NCBI GenBank assembly: GCA_002315625.1
Contig: DCHH01000083.1
Span: forward strand, 1-12,868
DNA: 12,868 nt
Direction: 5' to 3'
Source of the DNA: Bacteroidales bacterium UBA1757
GTDB taxonomy: Bacteria > Bacteroidota > Bacteroidia > Bacteroidales > UBA1402
The position numbers and the translations under genes were made by a program. Position 1 is the first letter of the stretch, and each line of letters opens with the position of its first letter. The notes beneath the pieces are model-generated. The model saw only the letters and a list, made by a program, of their open reading frames with translations, did no database searches and was not told the origin of the DNA. This document shows positions 1 to 8,054 of this stretch, in pieces.

Positions 1-37
1 TTTTTATGAATAATTCAGGTTAATGCGATAATCAGCA

Positions 38-907
38 ATGGAAACGAGCGATTTGTTGAAAAAGGTCCGCCAGATTGAAATCAAGACCCGCGGTCTGTCG
101 CGCAATATTTTTGCCGGACAGTACCATACGGCCTTCAAGGGACGTGGTATGGCCTTTTCGGAAGTCCGCGAGTATCAGTTCGGAGATGATGTCCGCAATA
201 TCGACTGGAATGTGACGGCCCGTCTGAACAGCCCGTACGTGAAGGTCTATGAGGAAGAGCGCGAGCTTACAGTGATGCTTCTCATCGATGTGTCGGCCAG
301 CCGGGTCTTTGGTACGCAGTCTTGCCTGAAGACCGAAATGATGACTGAAATTGCAGCCACACTGGCCTTCTCGGCGATTCACAACAATGACAAAATCGGT
401 GTGATTTTCTTTTCCGACCATGTCGAGAAGTTCATCCCGCCTCAAAAAGGTAAGAAGCACATTCTTTACATTATCCGCGAACTGCTTGGTTTTGAGCCTG
501 TTGCACGTCAGACGGATGTGACTGAGGCTTTGCGTTACATGACCAATGCAATCAAGAAGCGTTGCACGGCCTTCGTGATTTCCGATTTTATTGAGCTTCG
601 TGATATGAAGACCGACCTGACGATAGCCAATCGTAAGCACGATATTGCCGCCATACAGGTTTATGACAAGCGTGAGGCCGAGCTTCCCAATGTCGGTATG
701 GTCCGCATGCTCGATGCGGAGACTGGAGAGACGGTTCTTTGTGACACATCCTCCAAGTCGATGCGGCAGGCGTATGCCTCCTGGTGGTGCAAACATCAGG
801 CAAGCATCGATGATGTCTTCAAAAAGAGCAAAGTCGATAGTGTGTCAGTGTCAACCGACCAGGATTATGTGCGGGCTCTGATGGATTTGTTCCGTTTAAG
901 AAGTTAA
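38..907 (+). CDS. DUF58 family protein with vWA-like fold
   Basis: 289 aa, cytosolic, with no signal peptide or membrane segment. Residues 37-62 carry the DUF58 signature, including REYQFGDD, IDW and TAR. A vWA-like core follows. LLIDVSAS (81-88) supplies an intact D-x-S-x-S metal-site motif, and VISDF (180-184) takes the place of the second acidic strand. The family is almost always found beside MoxR AAA+ ATPases and vWA membrane proteins, and is thought to act with them in assembling or activating partners; its exact role is unknown. The next gene begins 6 nt after the stop, so it looks like an early gene of the Bat operon. The 37 bases before the ATG hold stops in all three frames and could be the end of an upstream gene, but none can be identified. 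Confidence 0.93.
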   Translation: METSDLLKKVRQIEIKTRGLSRNIFAGQYHTAFKGRGMAFSEVREYQFGDDVRNIDWNVTARLNSPYVKVYEEERELTVMLLIDVSASRVFGTQSCLKTEMMTEIAATLAFSAIHNNDKIGVIFFSDHVEKFIPPQKGKKHILYIIRELLGFEPVARQTDVTEALRYMTNAIKKRCTAFVISDFIELRDMKTDLTIANRKHDIAAIQVYDKREAELPNVGMVRMLDAETGETVLCDTSSKSMRQAYASWWCKHQASIDDVFKKSKVDSVSVSTDQDYVRALMDLFRLRS

Positions 908-913
908 GAAGCT

Positions 914-1897
914 ATGTTGAAACGAATCAGTCTGCTGGTCGCTCTGACCATCATGGGACTTTCAATTTCGACCGAGGCCGCCCGTGTGACGGTCGATGCC
1001 CGTCTGGATTCCGTCGCCATGATGATAGGCAACCAGAACAGGCTTTATCTTGAAATATTCGCACCGATAGAATCTCGGGTGGAAGTGCCTGTATGTCTGG
1101 CCGATACCCTGGTGCAAGGTGTCCGTATCCTGAAGCGTACCGATATCGACAGTACCGATATCGACAATAGCCGCAAGAAGCTGTCGATGAACTATCTGCT
1201 GACATCGTTCGATGAAGGGCTCTATTATCTGCCCCCTGTCACTATTAAGGTTGATGGTGAGGAGTATGAGAGCAACTATCTGTCACTAAAGGTGATGACA
1301 TACGAAGTCGATACTGCTTCGATGCAGATATTCGACATCAAGCCTGTCGAGAAGGCTCCGTTCAAAATCATGGACTACCTGAGCCCTGTGCTGTATTCAC
1401 TGGGTGGTGTCGCTCTGATTGTGGTGGCAATCCTCCTTTATCTGAAGTATCGGAAGAAAGGGGAGAAGGAGCCGGAAATCGAACCGGAGATGCTCCTTCC
1501 GCCTCACGTTGCAGCGCTTCAGGCTCTGGAGGTTATAAAGACGGAGAAAATCTGGACTCAAGGTTTGTACAAGGAGTTCTATACCCAGCTGACCGATGTG
1601 ATGCGAAAGTACATCAGTCGCCGTTTCGGTGTAGGTGCAATGGAGATGACCTCTTCGGAAATCCTCGATGCACTCCGTCGCGACCCCGAGGCCAAGAGTG
1701 TCTATGCCAACCTCAAGCAGATACTTGAGTTGTCGGATTTTGTCAAGTTTGCCAAGATGAATCCGTTGCCAGACGACAATAACCGTAGCATCAGTGACGC
1801 TTATCTCTTTGTCAATGAGACTAAAATCGAAGAGAAGCCGGAAACTGACGCTACTCAGCAGACGGATTTGGAAGGAAAGGAGGATAAAGCATTATGA
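914..1897 (+). CDS. One-pass membrane protein of the Bat operon (DUF4381-like position, BatD-like tail)
   Basis: 327 aa. A signal peptide (about 1-22, cut near STEA-A) leads into a beta-rich periplasmic domain (about 23-150). One membrane helix (about 159-177) and a basic stop-transfer YRKK come next, then a cytosolic helical domain (about 198-300) and an acidic, polar C-terminus. The topology and the place between the DUF58 gene and batA match the DUF4381 slot of proteobacterial operons, though sequence identity with DUF4381 is not shown here. The cytosolic domain follows the same pattern as the BatD tail: FY, a Leu/Val-Thr pair, a Tyr, a Thr-rich turn, then IL-E and an aromatic-Ala pair. 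That suggests both dock on the same cytosolic partner (inference). A 15-bp tandem duplication lies in the periplasmic part. The stop overlaps the batA start (ATGA), implying translational coupling. Confidence 0.85.
   Translation: MLKRISLLVALTIMGLSISTEAARVTVDARLDSVAMMIGNQNRLYLEIFAPIESRVEVPVCLADTLVQGVRILKRTDIDSTDIDNSRKKLSMNYLLTSFDEGLYYLPPVTIKVDGEEYESNYLSLKVMTYEVDTASMQIFDIKPVEKAPFKIMDYLSPVLYSLGGVALIVVAILLYLKYRKKGEKEPEIEPEMLLPPHVAALQALEVIKTEKIWTQGLYKEFYTQLTDVMRKYISRRFGVGAMEMTSSEILDALRRDPEAKSVYANLKQILELSDFVKFAKMNPLPDDNNRSISDAYLFVNETKIEEKPETDATQQTDLEGKEDKAL
1137..1166 (+). repeat. Perfect 15-bp tandem duplication inside the gene at 914-1897
   Basis: The 15-mer GTACCGATATCGACA occurs twice in direct succession (1137-1151 and 1152-1166). 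It is in frame and makes the peptide TDIDSTDIDN around residues 76-85, adding five residues to a periplasmic loop without breaking the gene. Confidence 0.9.
1876..1884 (+). promoter_or_regulatory. Shine-Dalgarno-like site before batA
   Basis: AAAGGAGGA lies 9 nt before the batA ATG, inside the last codons of the preceding gene. Bacteroidota usually show weak or no Shine-Dalgarno sites, so this strong match stands out. It may simply come from the Glu-Gly-Lys-Glu-Asp codons. It supports the start at 1894 and coupled translation through the ATGA overlap. Confidence 0.4.
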
Positions 1898-2877
1898 TAC
1901 TTGCACATCCTTATTATTTGCTGTTGCTGATTTTGCTTCTACCAGCCATCGGCTGGTATATTTGGAAGCGCCGTCAAAGGTTTGCTACATTGCAGGTTTC
2001 CAATACTTTTGCTGTGAAATCACAGCCGAGGAGCTGGCGGACATACCTCGAACACGTGCCTTTTGCTCTTGAATGTATAGCATTCGCACTTATTGTCCTG
2101 GTTCTTGCCCGGCCGCAGTCGGTCGATAGCTGGCAGAACTCCTCGACGGAGGGTATCGATATTGTGGTAACTCTTGATATATCAACCAGTATGCTGGCTG
2201 AAGACTTGCAGCCGAACCGTCTGGAGGCGGCAAAGAGCATAGCATCGTCTTTCATTGCCGGCCGTCCGACTGATAATATTGGTCTGGTGGTGTTTGCCGG
2301 TGAAAGTTTCACCCAGTGCCCTCTGACGACCGATCATGCCGTCCTTGTGAACCTTTTCGGGAGCATTCAGAGCGGAATGATTGAGGACGGTACCGCCATC
2401 GGTCTTGGACTTGCCAATGCCGTGGCCCGTATAAAGGATTCCGAGGCCAAGTCGAAGGTTGTCATCCTTCTGACCGACGGCTCGAACAACCGTGGCGACA
2501 TCGACCCCATTACTGCCGGTGAGCTTGCCAAGTCGTTCGGCATCCGTGTCTATACAATCGGTGTCGGAACGAAGGGGAAGGCCCGTTATCCGTTCCAGAC
2601 CGCAAACGGCGTTGTGTATCAGAACATTGATGTGGATATTGATGAGGAGCCTCTCAAGCAGATTGCTTCGATGACCGGAGGTGTCTATTTCCGTGCCACC
2701 GACAATGCTAAGCTCAAGAGTATCTATCAGGAAATTGACCAGTTGGAGAAGACGAAGATGAACGTGCAGCAGTACAGCAAGCGCAATGAGGAGTACCGTC
2801 GCTACGGCATGCTGGCGCTTCTTGCATTGCTTATGCTTTTGGTAGTACGTAACCTTACACGGAGTCTTCCCGATTAA
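1894..2877 (+). CDS. batA: BatA, vWA-domain membrane protein
   Basis: 327 aa. Two N-terminal membrane helices (about 5-24 and 55-72) with an RPQ motif after the second are followed by a vWA domain (about 88-285) and a C-terminal helix (about 304-318). The metal site (MIDAS) is complete: D95-I-S97-T-S99, Thr167 in GTAIG, and Asp195 in LLTDGSNN. It should coordinate a divalent metal and bind a partner protein. The topology places the vWA domain outside the membrane or between the helices; the side is inferred, not seen. The name comes from the Bacteroides fragilis aerotolerance (bat) operon, where disruption reduced oxygen tolerance. The start overlaps the previous stop by 4 nt, and batB follows after 12 nt. 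Confidence 0.95.
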   Translation: MILAHPYYLLLLILLLPAIGWYIWKRRQRFATLQVSNTFAVKSQPRSWRTYLEHVPFALECIAFALIVLVLARPQSVDSWQNSSTEGIDIVVTLDISTSMLAEDLQPNRLEAAKSIASSFIAGRPTDNIGLVVFAGESFTQCPLTTDHAVLVNLFGSIQSGMIEDGTAIGLGLANAVARIKDSEAKSKVVILLTDGSNNRGDIDPITAGELAKSFGIRVYTIGVGTKGKARYPFQTANGVVYQNIDVDIDEEPLKQIASMTGGVYFRATDNAKLKSIYQEIDQLEKTKMNVQQYSKRNEEYRRYGMLALLALLMLLVVRNLTRSLPD

Positions 2878-2889
2878 TGAATCATTGCC

Positions 2890-3906
2890 ATGTTTAAATT
2901 CGCACATCCTGAATATCTGTATTTTCTCATAGCTGTGACGTTGCTATTTCTCTGCCAGCTGTGGATGAATCGCAGGCAGAGGAAGTCGCTTGAGGCATTC
3001 GGTGACCCTTCGCTGATGGCATCTCTCATGCCTGCCGTGTCTGCTTCCCGTCGCCGTTGGCACTTCATATTGCAATTGCTTGCACTTACGGTCTGTATCT
3101 TTATGGTGGCAGGTCCCCAGTTCGGTTCCAAACTTGAAAAGGTGAAGCGCAAGGGGGCAGAAGTCATGATTGCCCTTGATACATCCAAGTCGATGCTGTC
3201 GGAGGATATCGTTCCCTCGCGTATGGATAAGTCTAAACAGATTCTTTCCAAGCTGATTGACGGGATGGTCAATGACAAGGTCGGACTGATTGTCTTTGCC
3301 GGCGATGCCTACACCCAGTTGCCGATTACAGCCGACTATGTCTCTGCCAAGATGTTCCTGAACACCATTTCGACCGATATGGTCCCGGTGCAGGGTACTG
3401 CAATAGGGGCGTCCATCACTCTGGCCATGCGTTCGTTCAATATGGAGTCGGCTACCGACAAGGCTGTCATTGTGCTGACCGACGGTGAGAACCATGAGGA
3501 CGATGCCGTGGCTGCGGCAAAGGAGGCTCTCTCGAAAGGGGTTCATGTCCATGTGGTTGGAGTTGGTACCGCTAAGGGCGGCCCGATTCCCACCGGCAAG
3601 ACCAATGACTATCATCACGACAAGGAGGGCAACATCGTCATAACGAAGCTCAATGAGACTATGTGTCAGGAGATTGCAGCTGCCGGCGGTGGTTTGTACG
3701 TCCGTACCGACAACTCCAATGCGGCACTGAAGGTGTTGCTTGCCGAACTTGACAAAATGAACAAGGCCGACATGGAGACCACTGTCTATACCGAATACGA
3801 CGAGCAGTTCCCCGCATTGGCGTGGATTGTGCTCCTGCTTTTGTTTGTCGATATGTTCATTCTTGAACGGCGCAATGCCCGTCTTAAGAACGTAAAATGG
3901 TTCTGA
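2890..3906 (+). CDS. batB: BatB, vWA-domain membrane protein
   Basis: 338 aa, a paralogue of BatA with the same layout: helices at about 9-25 and 57-75, a vWA domain at about 90-290, and a C-terminal helix at about 308-324. The MIDAS residues are intact: D97-T-S99-K-S101, Thr170 in GTAIG, and Asp198 in LTDGEN. Compared with BatA it has a His/Asp-rich segment (DYHHDKEGN, 240-248) where BatA has a Tyr/Asn-rich one. Such pairs of adjacent vWA proteins are typical of Bat operons and probably form a heteromeric membrane assembly with the TPR proteins (family inference). The gene ends within the region where batC begins; the preferred batC ATG lies 2 nt past this stop. Confidence 0.95.
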   Translation: MFKFAHPEYLYFLIAVTLLFLCQLWMNRRQRKSLEAFGDPSLMASLMPAVSASRRRWHFILQLLALTVCIFMVAGPQFGSKLEKVKRKGAEVMIALDTSKSMLSEDIVPSRMDKSKQILSKLIDGMVNDKVGLIVFAGDAYTQLPITADYVSAKMFLNTISTDMVPVQGTAIGASITLAMRSFNMESATDKAVIVLTDGENHEDDAVAAAKEALSKGVHVHVVGVGTAKGGPIPTGKTNDYHHDKEGNIVITKLNETMCQEIAAAGGGLYVRTDNSNAALKVLLAELDKMNKADMETTVYTEYDEQFPALAWIVLLLLFVDMFILERRNARLKNVKWF

Positions 3907-3908
3907 GT

Positions 3909-4619
3909 ATGAATAAACGATACCTTATTATATTACTTATACTTTGCGTCTCTTCTTTGGGCCTGTATGCACAGAAGGAGGAGCGCAAACAGATTCGTGA
4001 GGGAAACAAACTCTACGATAGCGAGAAGTTTACGGAAGCGGAGATTGATTACCGTAAGGCGCTGGAGGTCAATCCAAAGTCGCCTCAGGCAACCATGAAC
4101 CTTGGAAATGCCCTCTACAAGCAGGAAAAGGGGAAGGACGCCATGGACCAGTATCAGCTTCTCATCAACAGTGAGACGGATCCGCAGCGTCTGGCGGCAG
4201 CATGGCACAATGCGGGCAATGTCTGTATGCAGGCTCAGGACTATGCCAATGCGGTGGCTGCGTACGAGCAGTCGCTCATCAACAATCCGCTGGACAACGA
4301 GACTCGCTACAATCTTGCTATGGCCCAGGCTTTGCTCAAGCAGCAACAGCAGCAACAGCAGCAGCAACAGAACCAGGAACAGGAGCAGCAGGACAAGAAA
4401 GATGAGCAGCAACGGCAGCAGCAACAGCAACAACAGCAGCAGAACCAGGACCAGGACCAGCAGAACGAGGAGCAGCAGCAACAGCAGGAACAGATGTCTC
4501 AGGAGCAGGCCCAGCAGCTGATTGACGCCCTTATGCAGGACGAACAGGAGGTTCAGGAGAAGGTCAAGCAGTTGCAGATGATGCAGGGACAGCGTTCAAA
4601 GACCTCAAAAGATTGGTAA
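3909..4619 (+). CDS. batC: BatC, TPR protein with Gln-rich tail
   Basis: 236 aa from the chosen ATG. An ATG at 3897 would add only MVLS in front of a normal signal peptide and overlap batB, so 3909 is preferred. The signal peptide runs to about residue 21 (LGLYAQ). TPR repeats cover about 27-143, including the segments EGNKLYDSEKFTEAEIDYRK and HNAGNVCMQAQDYANAVAAY. A Gln-rich, charged linker follows (about 145-203, with runs of 10, 9 and 5 Gln). The C-terminal helix DALMQDEQEVQEKVKQ (206-221) is typical of BatC. It is likely a periplasmic scaffold joining the vWA proteins and BatD; that role is inferred from TPR function and operon position. Batches of Asn, Asp and Glu interrupt the Gln runs, and CAG and CAA codons are mixed. 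Confidence 0.9.
   Translation: MNKRYLIILLILCVSSLGLYAQKEERKQIREGNKLYDSEKFTEAEIDYRKALEVNPKSPQATMNLGNALYKQEKGKDAMDQYQLLINSETDPQRLAAAWHNAGNVCMQAQDYANAVAAYEQSLINNPLDNETRYNLAMAQALLKQQQQQQQQQQNQEQEQQDKKDEQQRQQQQQQQQQNQDQDQQNEEQQQQQEQMSQEQAQQLIDALMQDEQEVQEKVKQLQMMQGQRSKTSKDW
4341..4517 (+). repeat. Imperfect CAG/CAA repeat tract in batC
   Basis: About 177 bp made mostly of CAG and CAA codons, broken by GAA/GAG, AAC and GAC codons. It encodes the Gln-rich linker of BatC (residues 145-203). Mixing CAG and CAA should limit slippage, but the length could still vary among strains. The opposite strand gives a meaningless poly-Leu reading frame. Confidence 0.8.
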
Positions 4620-4636
4620 TTATCATATAGTTGACA

Positions 4637-6496
4637 ATGAAGCGTCATTTCGCATGTTTGTTTTTTATGCTCGGCGTCTTGCTCTCGTTGCAGGCGGCTG
4701 ATGTTACCTTTACGGCATCGGCTCCGTCGAGCGTTGTCGTCGGACAGCAGTTCCGGCTGACATATTCGTTCAACACTACAGATATCAAGGATTTCAGGAT
4801 TCCGGAAATCGAAGGATTTGACATATTGATGGGTCCCAGCACATCGACCTCCATATCAATTGTCAACGGCAAGACCGACAAGTCGATGACCTATACCTAC
4901 GTCTTGCTTCCTCAGAAGGAGGGGACATTCAACATTGCCGGGGCCACGGCTTCCGTCAAGAAGACTCAATATACCTCCAATTCGGTGACAATCAAGGTGC
5001 TGCCGGCTGACAAGCAGTCTTCCTCTTCGCAGGGAAGCGCGTCTTCAGGCACACAGAGTCGTCAGGCTCAGGGGGCTTCGTCGGCCCAGTCGCTTTCGGC
5101 TGAGAATCTGTTTATTCGTGCCATTCCTTCCCGTACCAAGGTGATGGAGCAGGAGGGGATTCTTCTGACATTCAAGCTTTATACCCGTGTGGATGTGTCA
5201 GGTTTCGAGAACGCACAGTTCCCCGAGTACAAAGGATTCCTGTCGCAGGAAATCGACCTCGGACAGAACGCGCCGGTCGATATGGAAAACTATAACGGGC
5301 TGAATTACAGGACGTATGTATTGAAGCAGACAGTCCTTTATCCTCAGCAGAGCGGAGAACTTCAAATTGAGAGCGGTTCGTTCGACGTGGTTGTCCGTGT
5401 CAGGAATACCTCTACCGGCGGACGCAGTTTCTTTGATGATTTCTTCGAGACCTATTCCGACGTGCGCAAGACAATCAAGACGAATCCCATCAAGATTACC
5501 GTCGAACCATTCCCGTTCGGAAAGCCGGCTAACTTCAATGCCTTTGCCGGAAGTCTGAAGCTTACCTCGACGGCATCGCCGACCGAACTGAAAACTGATG
5601 AGGCTGTAACCGTCAAGGTGGTTCTTACCGGAAACGGCAACATGAAGATGCTCAAGACTCCGGACATCAAGTTCCCGGCCGATTTTGATGCGTACGATCC
5701 GAAGGTCTCCAATAACTTCAAGGTGACGGCTCAGGGTGTGACTGGTTCCAAAACCATTGAGTATCTGGCTATTCCCCGTTTTGCCGGTACATACGAAATC
5801 CCGTCTGTGGAGTTGTCGTACTACGATGTGGCTACGAAGTCTTACAAGACGCTTGCAACGGATCCTTTCACAATCAATGTTGAGAAGGGTGCAGGAAGCA
5901 GCGAGTCTTCGGGGACTGTTGTGGCTGGCAATTACACCGGCAAGCAGAATGTGCGTCACTTGGGCGAGGATATCCACTACATCAAGACTGGTGAATTGAA
6001 ACTCAAGCAGGAGGCTGAACTGGTTTATGGTCAGTCGTGGTTCTTCCTGCTTTACGTGGTGCCGTTTGTGCTGTTTGTCGTCCTTCTCGTAATCTACCGC
6101 AAGCAGATTCGCGATAATGCAAACGTTGCAAAGCAGCGCACGAAGAAGGCCAGCAAGGTGGCTGTCAAGCGACTGAAGAAAGCCGCCACCTATCTCAAGG
6201 CTCAGGACCGCGCTCATTTCTATGACGAGGTGACTCGTGCTCTGTGGGGCTATACGGCAGACAAGCTGAACATTCCGCTGTCGAAGCTGACCAAGGAAAC
6301 AATCGATAAGCAACTGACTGATTGTCAGGTGAATGATGAGACGCGTCGCGCATATATGGATATCCTTGAGACCTGTGAGTTCGAGCAGTACGCACCCGCT
6401 TCCTCTACCGAGGCGATGGATGAGCTCTATGAGAAGACCATCAAGGTGATTGACAAAATGGAAAACACTATCAGAACGAAAAGCTATGCGAAATAA
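4637..6496 (+). CDS. batD: BatD, oxygen-tolerance family membrane protein
   Basis: 619 aa. The ATG at 4637 starts a good signal peptide (MKRHFACLFFMLGVLLSLQA); a TTG two codons upstream is less likely. The mature protein has several beta-sandwich modules: about 21-123 with the BatD opening VTFTASAPSSVVVGQQFRL, about 156-290 and about 300-416. A Ser/Gln/Ala-rich linker (127-153) separates the first two. One membrane helix follows (about 468-487), then a very basic juxtamembrane stretch (489-518) and a cytosolic helical domain (about 519-605) similar in pattern to the tail of the protein at 914-1897. The large part should face the periplasm and bind BatA/BatB or envelope partners (family inference). 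The batE start overlaps its last 11 nt. Confidence 0.93.
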   Translation: MKRHFACLFFMLGVLLSLQAADVTFTASAPSSVVVGQQFRLTYSFNTTDIKDFRIPEIEGFDILMGPSTSTSISIVNGKTDKSMTYTYVLLPQKEGTFNIAGATASVKKTQYTSNSVTIKVLPADKQSSSSQGSASSGTQSRQAQGASSAQSLSAENLFIRAIPSRTKVMEQEGILLTFKLYTRVDVSGFENAQFPEYKGFLSQEIDLGQNAPVDMENYNGLNYRTYVLKQTVLYPQQSGELQIESGSFDVVVRVRNTSTGGRSFFDDFFETYSDVRKTIKTNPIKITVEPFPFGKPANFNAFAGSLKLTSTASPTELKTDEAVTVKVVLTGNGNMKMLKTPDIKFPADFDAYDPKVSNNFKVTAQGVTGSKTIEYLAIPRFAGTYEIPSVELSYYDVATKSYKTLATDPFTINVEKGAGSSESSGTVVAGNYTGKQNVRHLGEDIHYIKTGELKLKQEAELVYGQSWFFLLYVVPFVLFVVLLVIYRKQIRDNANVAKQRTKKASKVAVKRLKKAATYLKAQDRAHFYDEVTRALWGYTADKLNIPLSKLTKETIDKQLTDCQVNDETRRAYMDILETCEFEQYAPASSTEAMDELYEKTIKVIDKMENTIRTKSYAK

Positions 6497-7256
6497 GAGT
6501 TTTGTTATGATGCTGGGTTGGATGCTTTGCACCCTTCCCGTTGTGGCTCAGGCGGCTGCTACGCCCGATTCCTTGCTCCTTGCAGCTTCCAATGCATACA
6601 ATGAGGGGCGTTATACTGAGTCGGCCGCTTTCTATGAAGAGGTTGCAGATTCTTACGGTACCTCTGCCGAACTGTATTACAACATAGGTAATGCATATTT
6701 TAAGGCAAACGAGATTCCTTCGGCTATCTTGAATTACGAGCGCGGTCTGAGGCTGGATCCGCGCAATAAGGATTTGCAGTTCAATCTGGAGATGGCTCAG
6801 GCGTATGTCGTTGACCAGACAGAGTCACTGGGTGAGTTCCTTTTGGTGCGCTGGTATAAGGCTTTGCGCCAGCTGCTTCATGCCAATGCTTGGGCGTGGG
6901 TCAGCGTGGTGCTTTTCTGGTTGTTTGTGGCTTGCCTGTTTGTCTTCTTTTTCAGCAAGCGCCGTCCGCTTCGGAAGGGGGCATTCTCTGTTGGTGTTGT
7001 CACGTTCATGCTTAGCGGTCTTTCGCTTTTGTTTGCCGGACAGACCTATAAGGCTACTGTGAATCCTCTTGATGCCATTATTTTCACTCCGTCAGTGACA
7101 GTGAAGAGTTCTCCTGACCAGAGCGGTACCGACCTGTTCCTCCTGCACGAGGGGACTAAAGTTCACATTCGCAGCACGCTGGGAACATGGGCCGAGATTG
7201 TCATCGAGGACGGCAATGTGGGGTGGATGCCTTCGGATTGCTTTGTTATTATCTGA
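6486..7256 (+). CDS. batE: BatE, TPR and SH3-like membrane protein
   Basis: 256 aa from the ATG at 6486, chosen because it gives a clean signal peptide (MRNKSFVMMLGWMLCTLPVV, ending AQA-A). An ATG at 6450 would overlap batD much further and put polar residues in front. TPR repeats span about 29-104, with the consensus-like segments ASNAYNEGRYTESAAFYEEV and YYNIGNAYFKANEIPSAILN. Two membrane helices follow (about 136-156 and 165-184), then a C-terminal SH3-like domain (about 197-254) with GTKVHI, WAEIVIEDG and GWMPSD. SH3b domains often bind peptidoglycan or envelope proteins, so the protein probably connects the complex to the cell wall (inference). The TPR part resembles that of BatC. The PAP2 gene starts 13 nt later. 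Confidence 0.92.
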   Translation: MRNKSFVMMLGWMLCTLPVVAQAAATPDSLLLAASNAYNEGRYTESAAFYEEVADSYGTSAELYYNIGNAYFKANEIPSAILNYERGLRLDPRNKDLQFNLEMAQAYVVDQTESLGEFLLVRWYKALRQLLHANAWAWVSVVLFWLFVACLFVFFFSKRRPLRKGAFSVGVVTFMLSGLSLLFAGQTYKATVNPLDAIIFTPSVTVKSSPDQSGTDLFLLHEGTKVHIRSTLGTWAEIVIEDGNVGWMPSDCFVII

Positions 7257-7269
7257 CCGTTCTAAGTCT

Positions 7270-7968
7270 ATGGGCTTATTTGAGAATCTTCTTCAAATGG
7301 ACGGACAGTGGGTATTGGCCGTCAATTCCATTCATACTCCTGTTTTGGACCGGATGGCGTGGCTGCTGTCCGAGACGCTTGTTTGGTGGCCGGCCCTGCT
7401 GGTGCTGCTTTACGTCTTGATAAAGGACAAGAAGGGAGAGGCAATTGTCATAGTCGTGGCACTGGCTCTTATGATTACCTTTGCCGACCAGATTTCATCG
7501 TCCCTGATAAAGCCCTTGGTAGCCCGTCCCCGGCCCACCCGAAATATGGAGCTGATACCCTTTCTTGAGGTTGTCAACGGCTATCGCGGTGGCCGCTACG
7601 GGTTCCTCTCCAGCCATGCAGCAAACGTATTCGCATTCGCAACATTCACGGCTTTGCTGTTCCGTCATGGCCCTTATACCATCTGTATTGTGCTGTGGGC
7701 CACTCTAGTATCATTGTCAAGAATTTACCTTGCAGTCCATTATCCGTTGGATGTATTCTGCGGAATGATTCTGGGGATTTTCTCCGGCTGGCTGTTCTAC
7801 TGGCTTTTGTGTGTAGTGGTAGGGAGGGGGAGAACCGCCCCCAAATCAACCTACGCCATCAATGGCCTCACTGCCACCCGCTACTACCGCCGCGACGTGA
7901 ATCTTCTTCTCTTTTCGCTAGGCATAGTTCTCGCAACCCTAGTAGTCGCCGCCCTCAAACTGTACTAA
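7270..7968 (+). CDS. PAP2-family membrane phosphatase
   Basis: 232 aa, with five to six hydrophobic helices. The three motifs of the acid phosphatase/PAP2 superfamily are all present: K81-x6-R88-P89 (KPLVARPRP), S114-S115-H116 (FLSSHAA), and S150-R151-x5-H157-x3-D161 (SRIYLAVHYPLD). His157 and His116 are the expected nucleophile and acid. The substrate is probably a lipid phosphate or pyrophosphate at the membrane, such as undecaprenyl pyrophosphate, phosphatidylglycerol phosphate or lipid A; the sequence does not settle which. The short N-terminus before the first helix and the length fit the bacterial lipid phosphatase group. The ATG at 7270 is 13 nt after batE, so it is likely the last gene of the operon, and a strong terminator follows at 8022. 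A longer start at 7198 would overlap batE and is disfavoured. Confidence 0.9.
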   Translation: MGLFENLLQMDGQWVLAVNSIHTPVLDRMAWLLSETLVWWPALLVLLYVLIKDKKGEAIVIVVALALMITFADQISSSLIKPLVARPRPTRNMELIPFLEVVNGYRGGRYGFLSSHAANVFAFATFTALLFRHGPYTICIVLWATLVSLSRIYLAVHYPLDVFCGMILGIFSGWLFYWLLCVVVGRGRTAPKSTYAINGLTATRYYRRDVNLLLFSLGIVLATLVVAALKLY

Positions 7969-7981
7969 CCCAAGCCGTCGC

Positions 7982-7999
7982 CTTCAATCTGTATTGAAG
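7982..7999. other. Perfect 7-bp hairpin after the PAP2 gene
   Basis: CTTCAAT, a CTGT loop and ATTGAAG form a perfect stem just after the PAP2 stop. No T-run follows, so it is not a terminator by itself. It could protect the mRNA 3' end upstream of the real terminator at 8022. Nothing else is visible between 7969 and 8021. Confidence 0.4.
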
Positions 8000-8021
8000 A
8001 TTCCGCTTGAATAGGAGAAAT

Positions 8022-8053
8022 AAAAAAGGAACCGGGAGTACGGTTCCTTTTTT
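8022..8053. terminator. Bidirectional intrinsic terminator
   Basis: A perfect 13-bp inverted repeat (AAAAAAGGAACCG, a 6-nt loop, CGGTTCCTTTTTT). The A-tract and T-tract give a U-run in either direction. It can end the Bat operon on the plus strand and the tRNA-Pro transcript on the minus strand, whose 3' end is at 8055. Confidence 0.9.
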
Positions 8054-8054
8054 G

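Noticed and set aside
1..37. Possible end of a moxR gene
   Set aside because: All three frames stop within these bases, but too few codons are visible to recognise any protein.
2182..2907. Minus-strand reading frame opposite batA
   Set aside because: It is antisense to a well-supported vWA gene with intact metal-site motifs.
3933..4481. Minus-strand poly-Leu reading frame opposite batC
   Set aside because: CAG/CAA repeats read backwards give Leu runs; it is an artefact of the Gln tract.
4341..4517. CRISPR-like or regulatory repeat array
   Set aside because: The repeats are codon repeats within batC, with no spacer structure.
4621..4636. Internal promoter before batD (TTGACA-like)
   Set aside because: No Bacteroidetes -7 box follows at the right distance, and the gene lies inside a tight operon.
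5198..6532. Long minus-strand reading frame opposite batD
   Set aside because: It is antisense to a clear BatD protein, has no recognisable domain or start context, and results from codon bias on the opposite strand.
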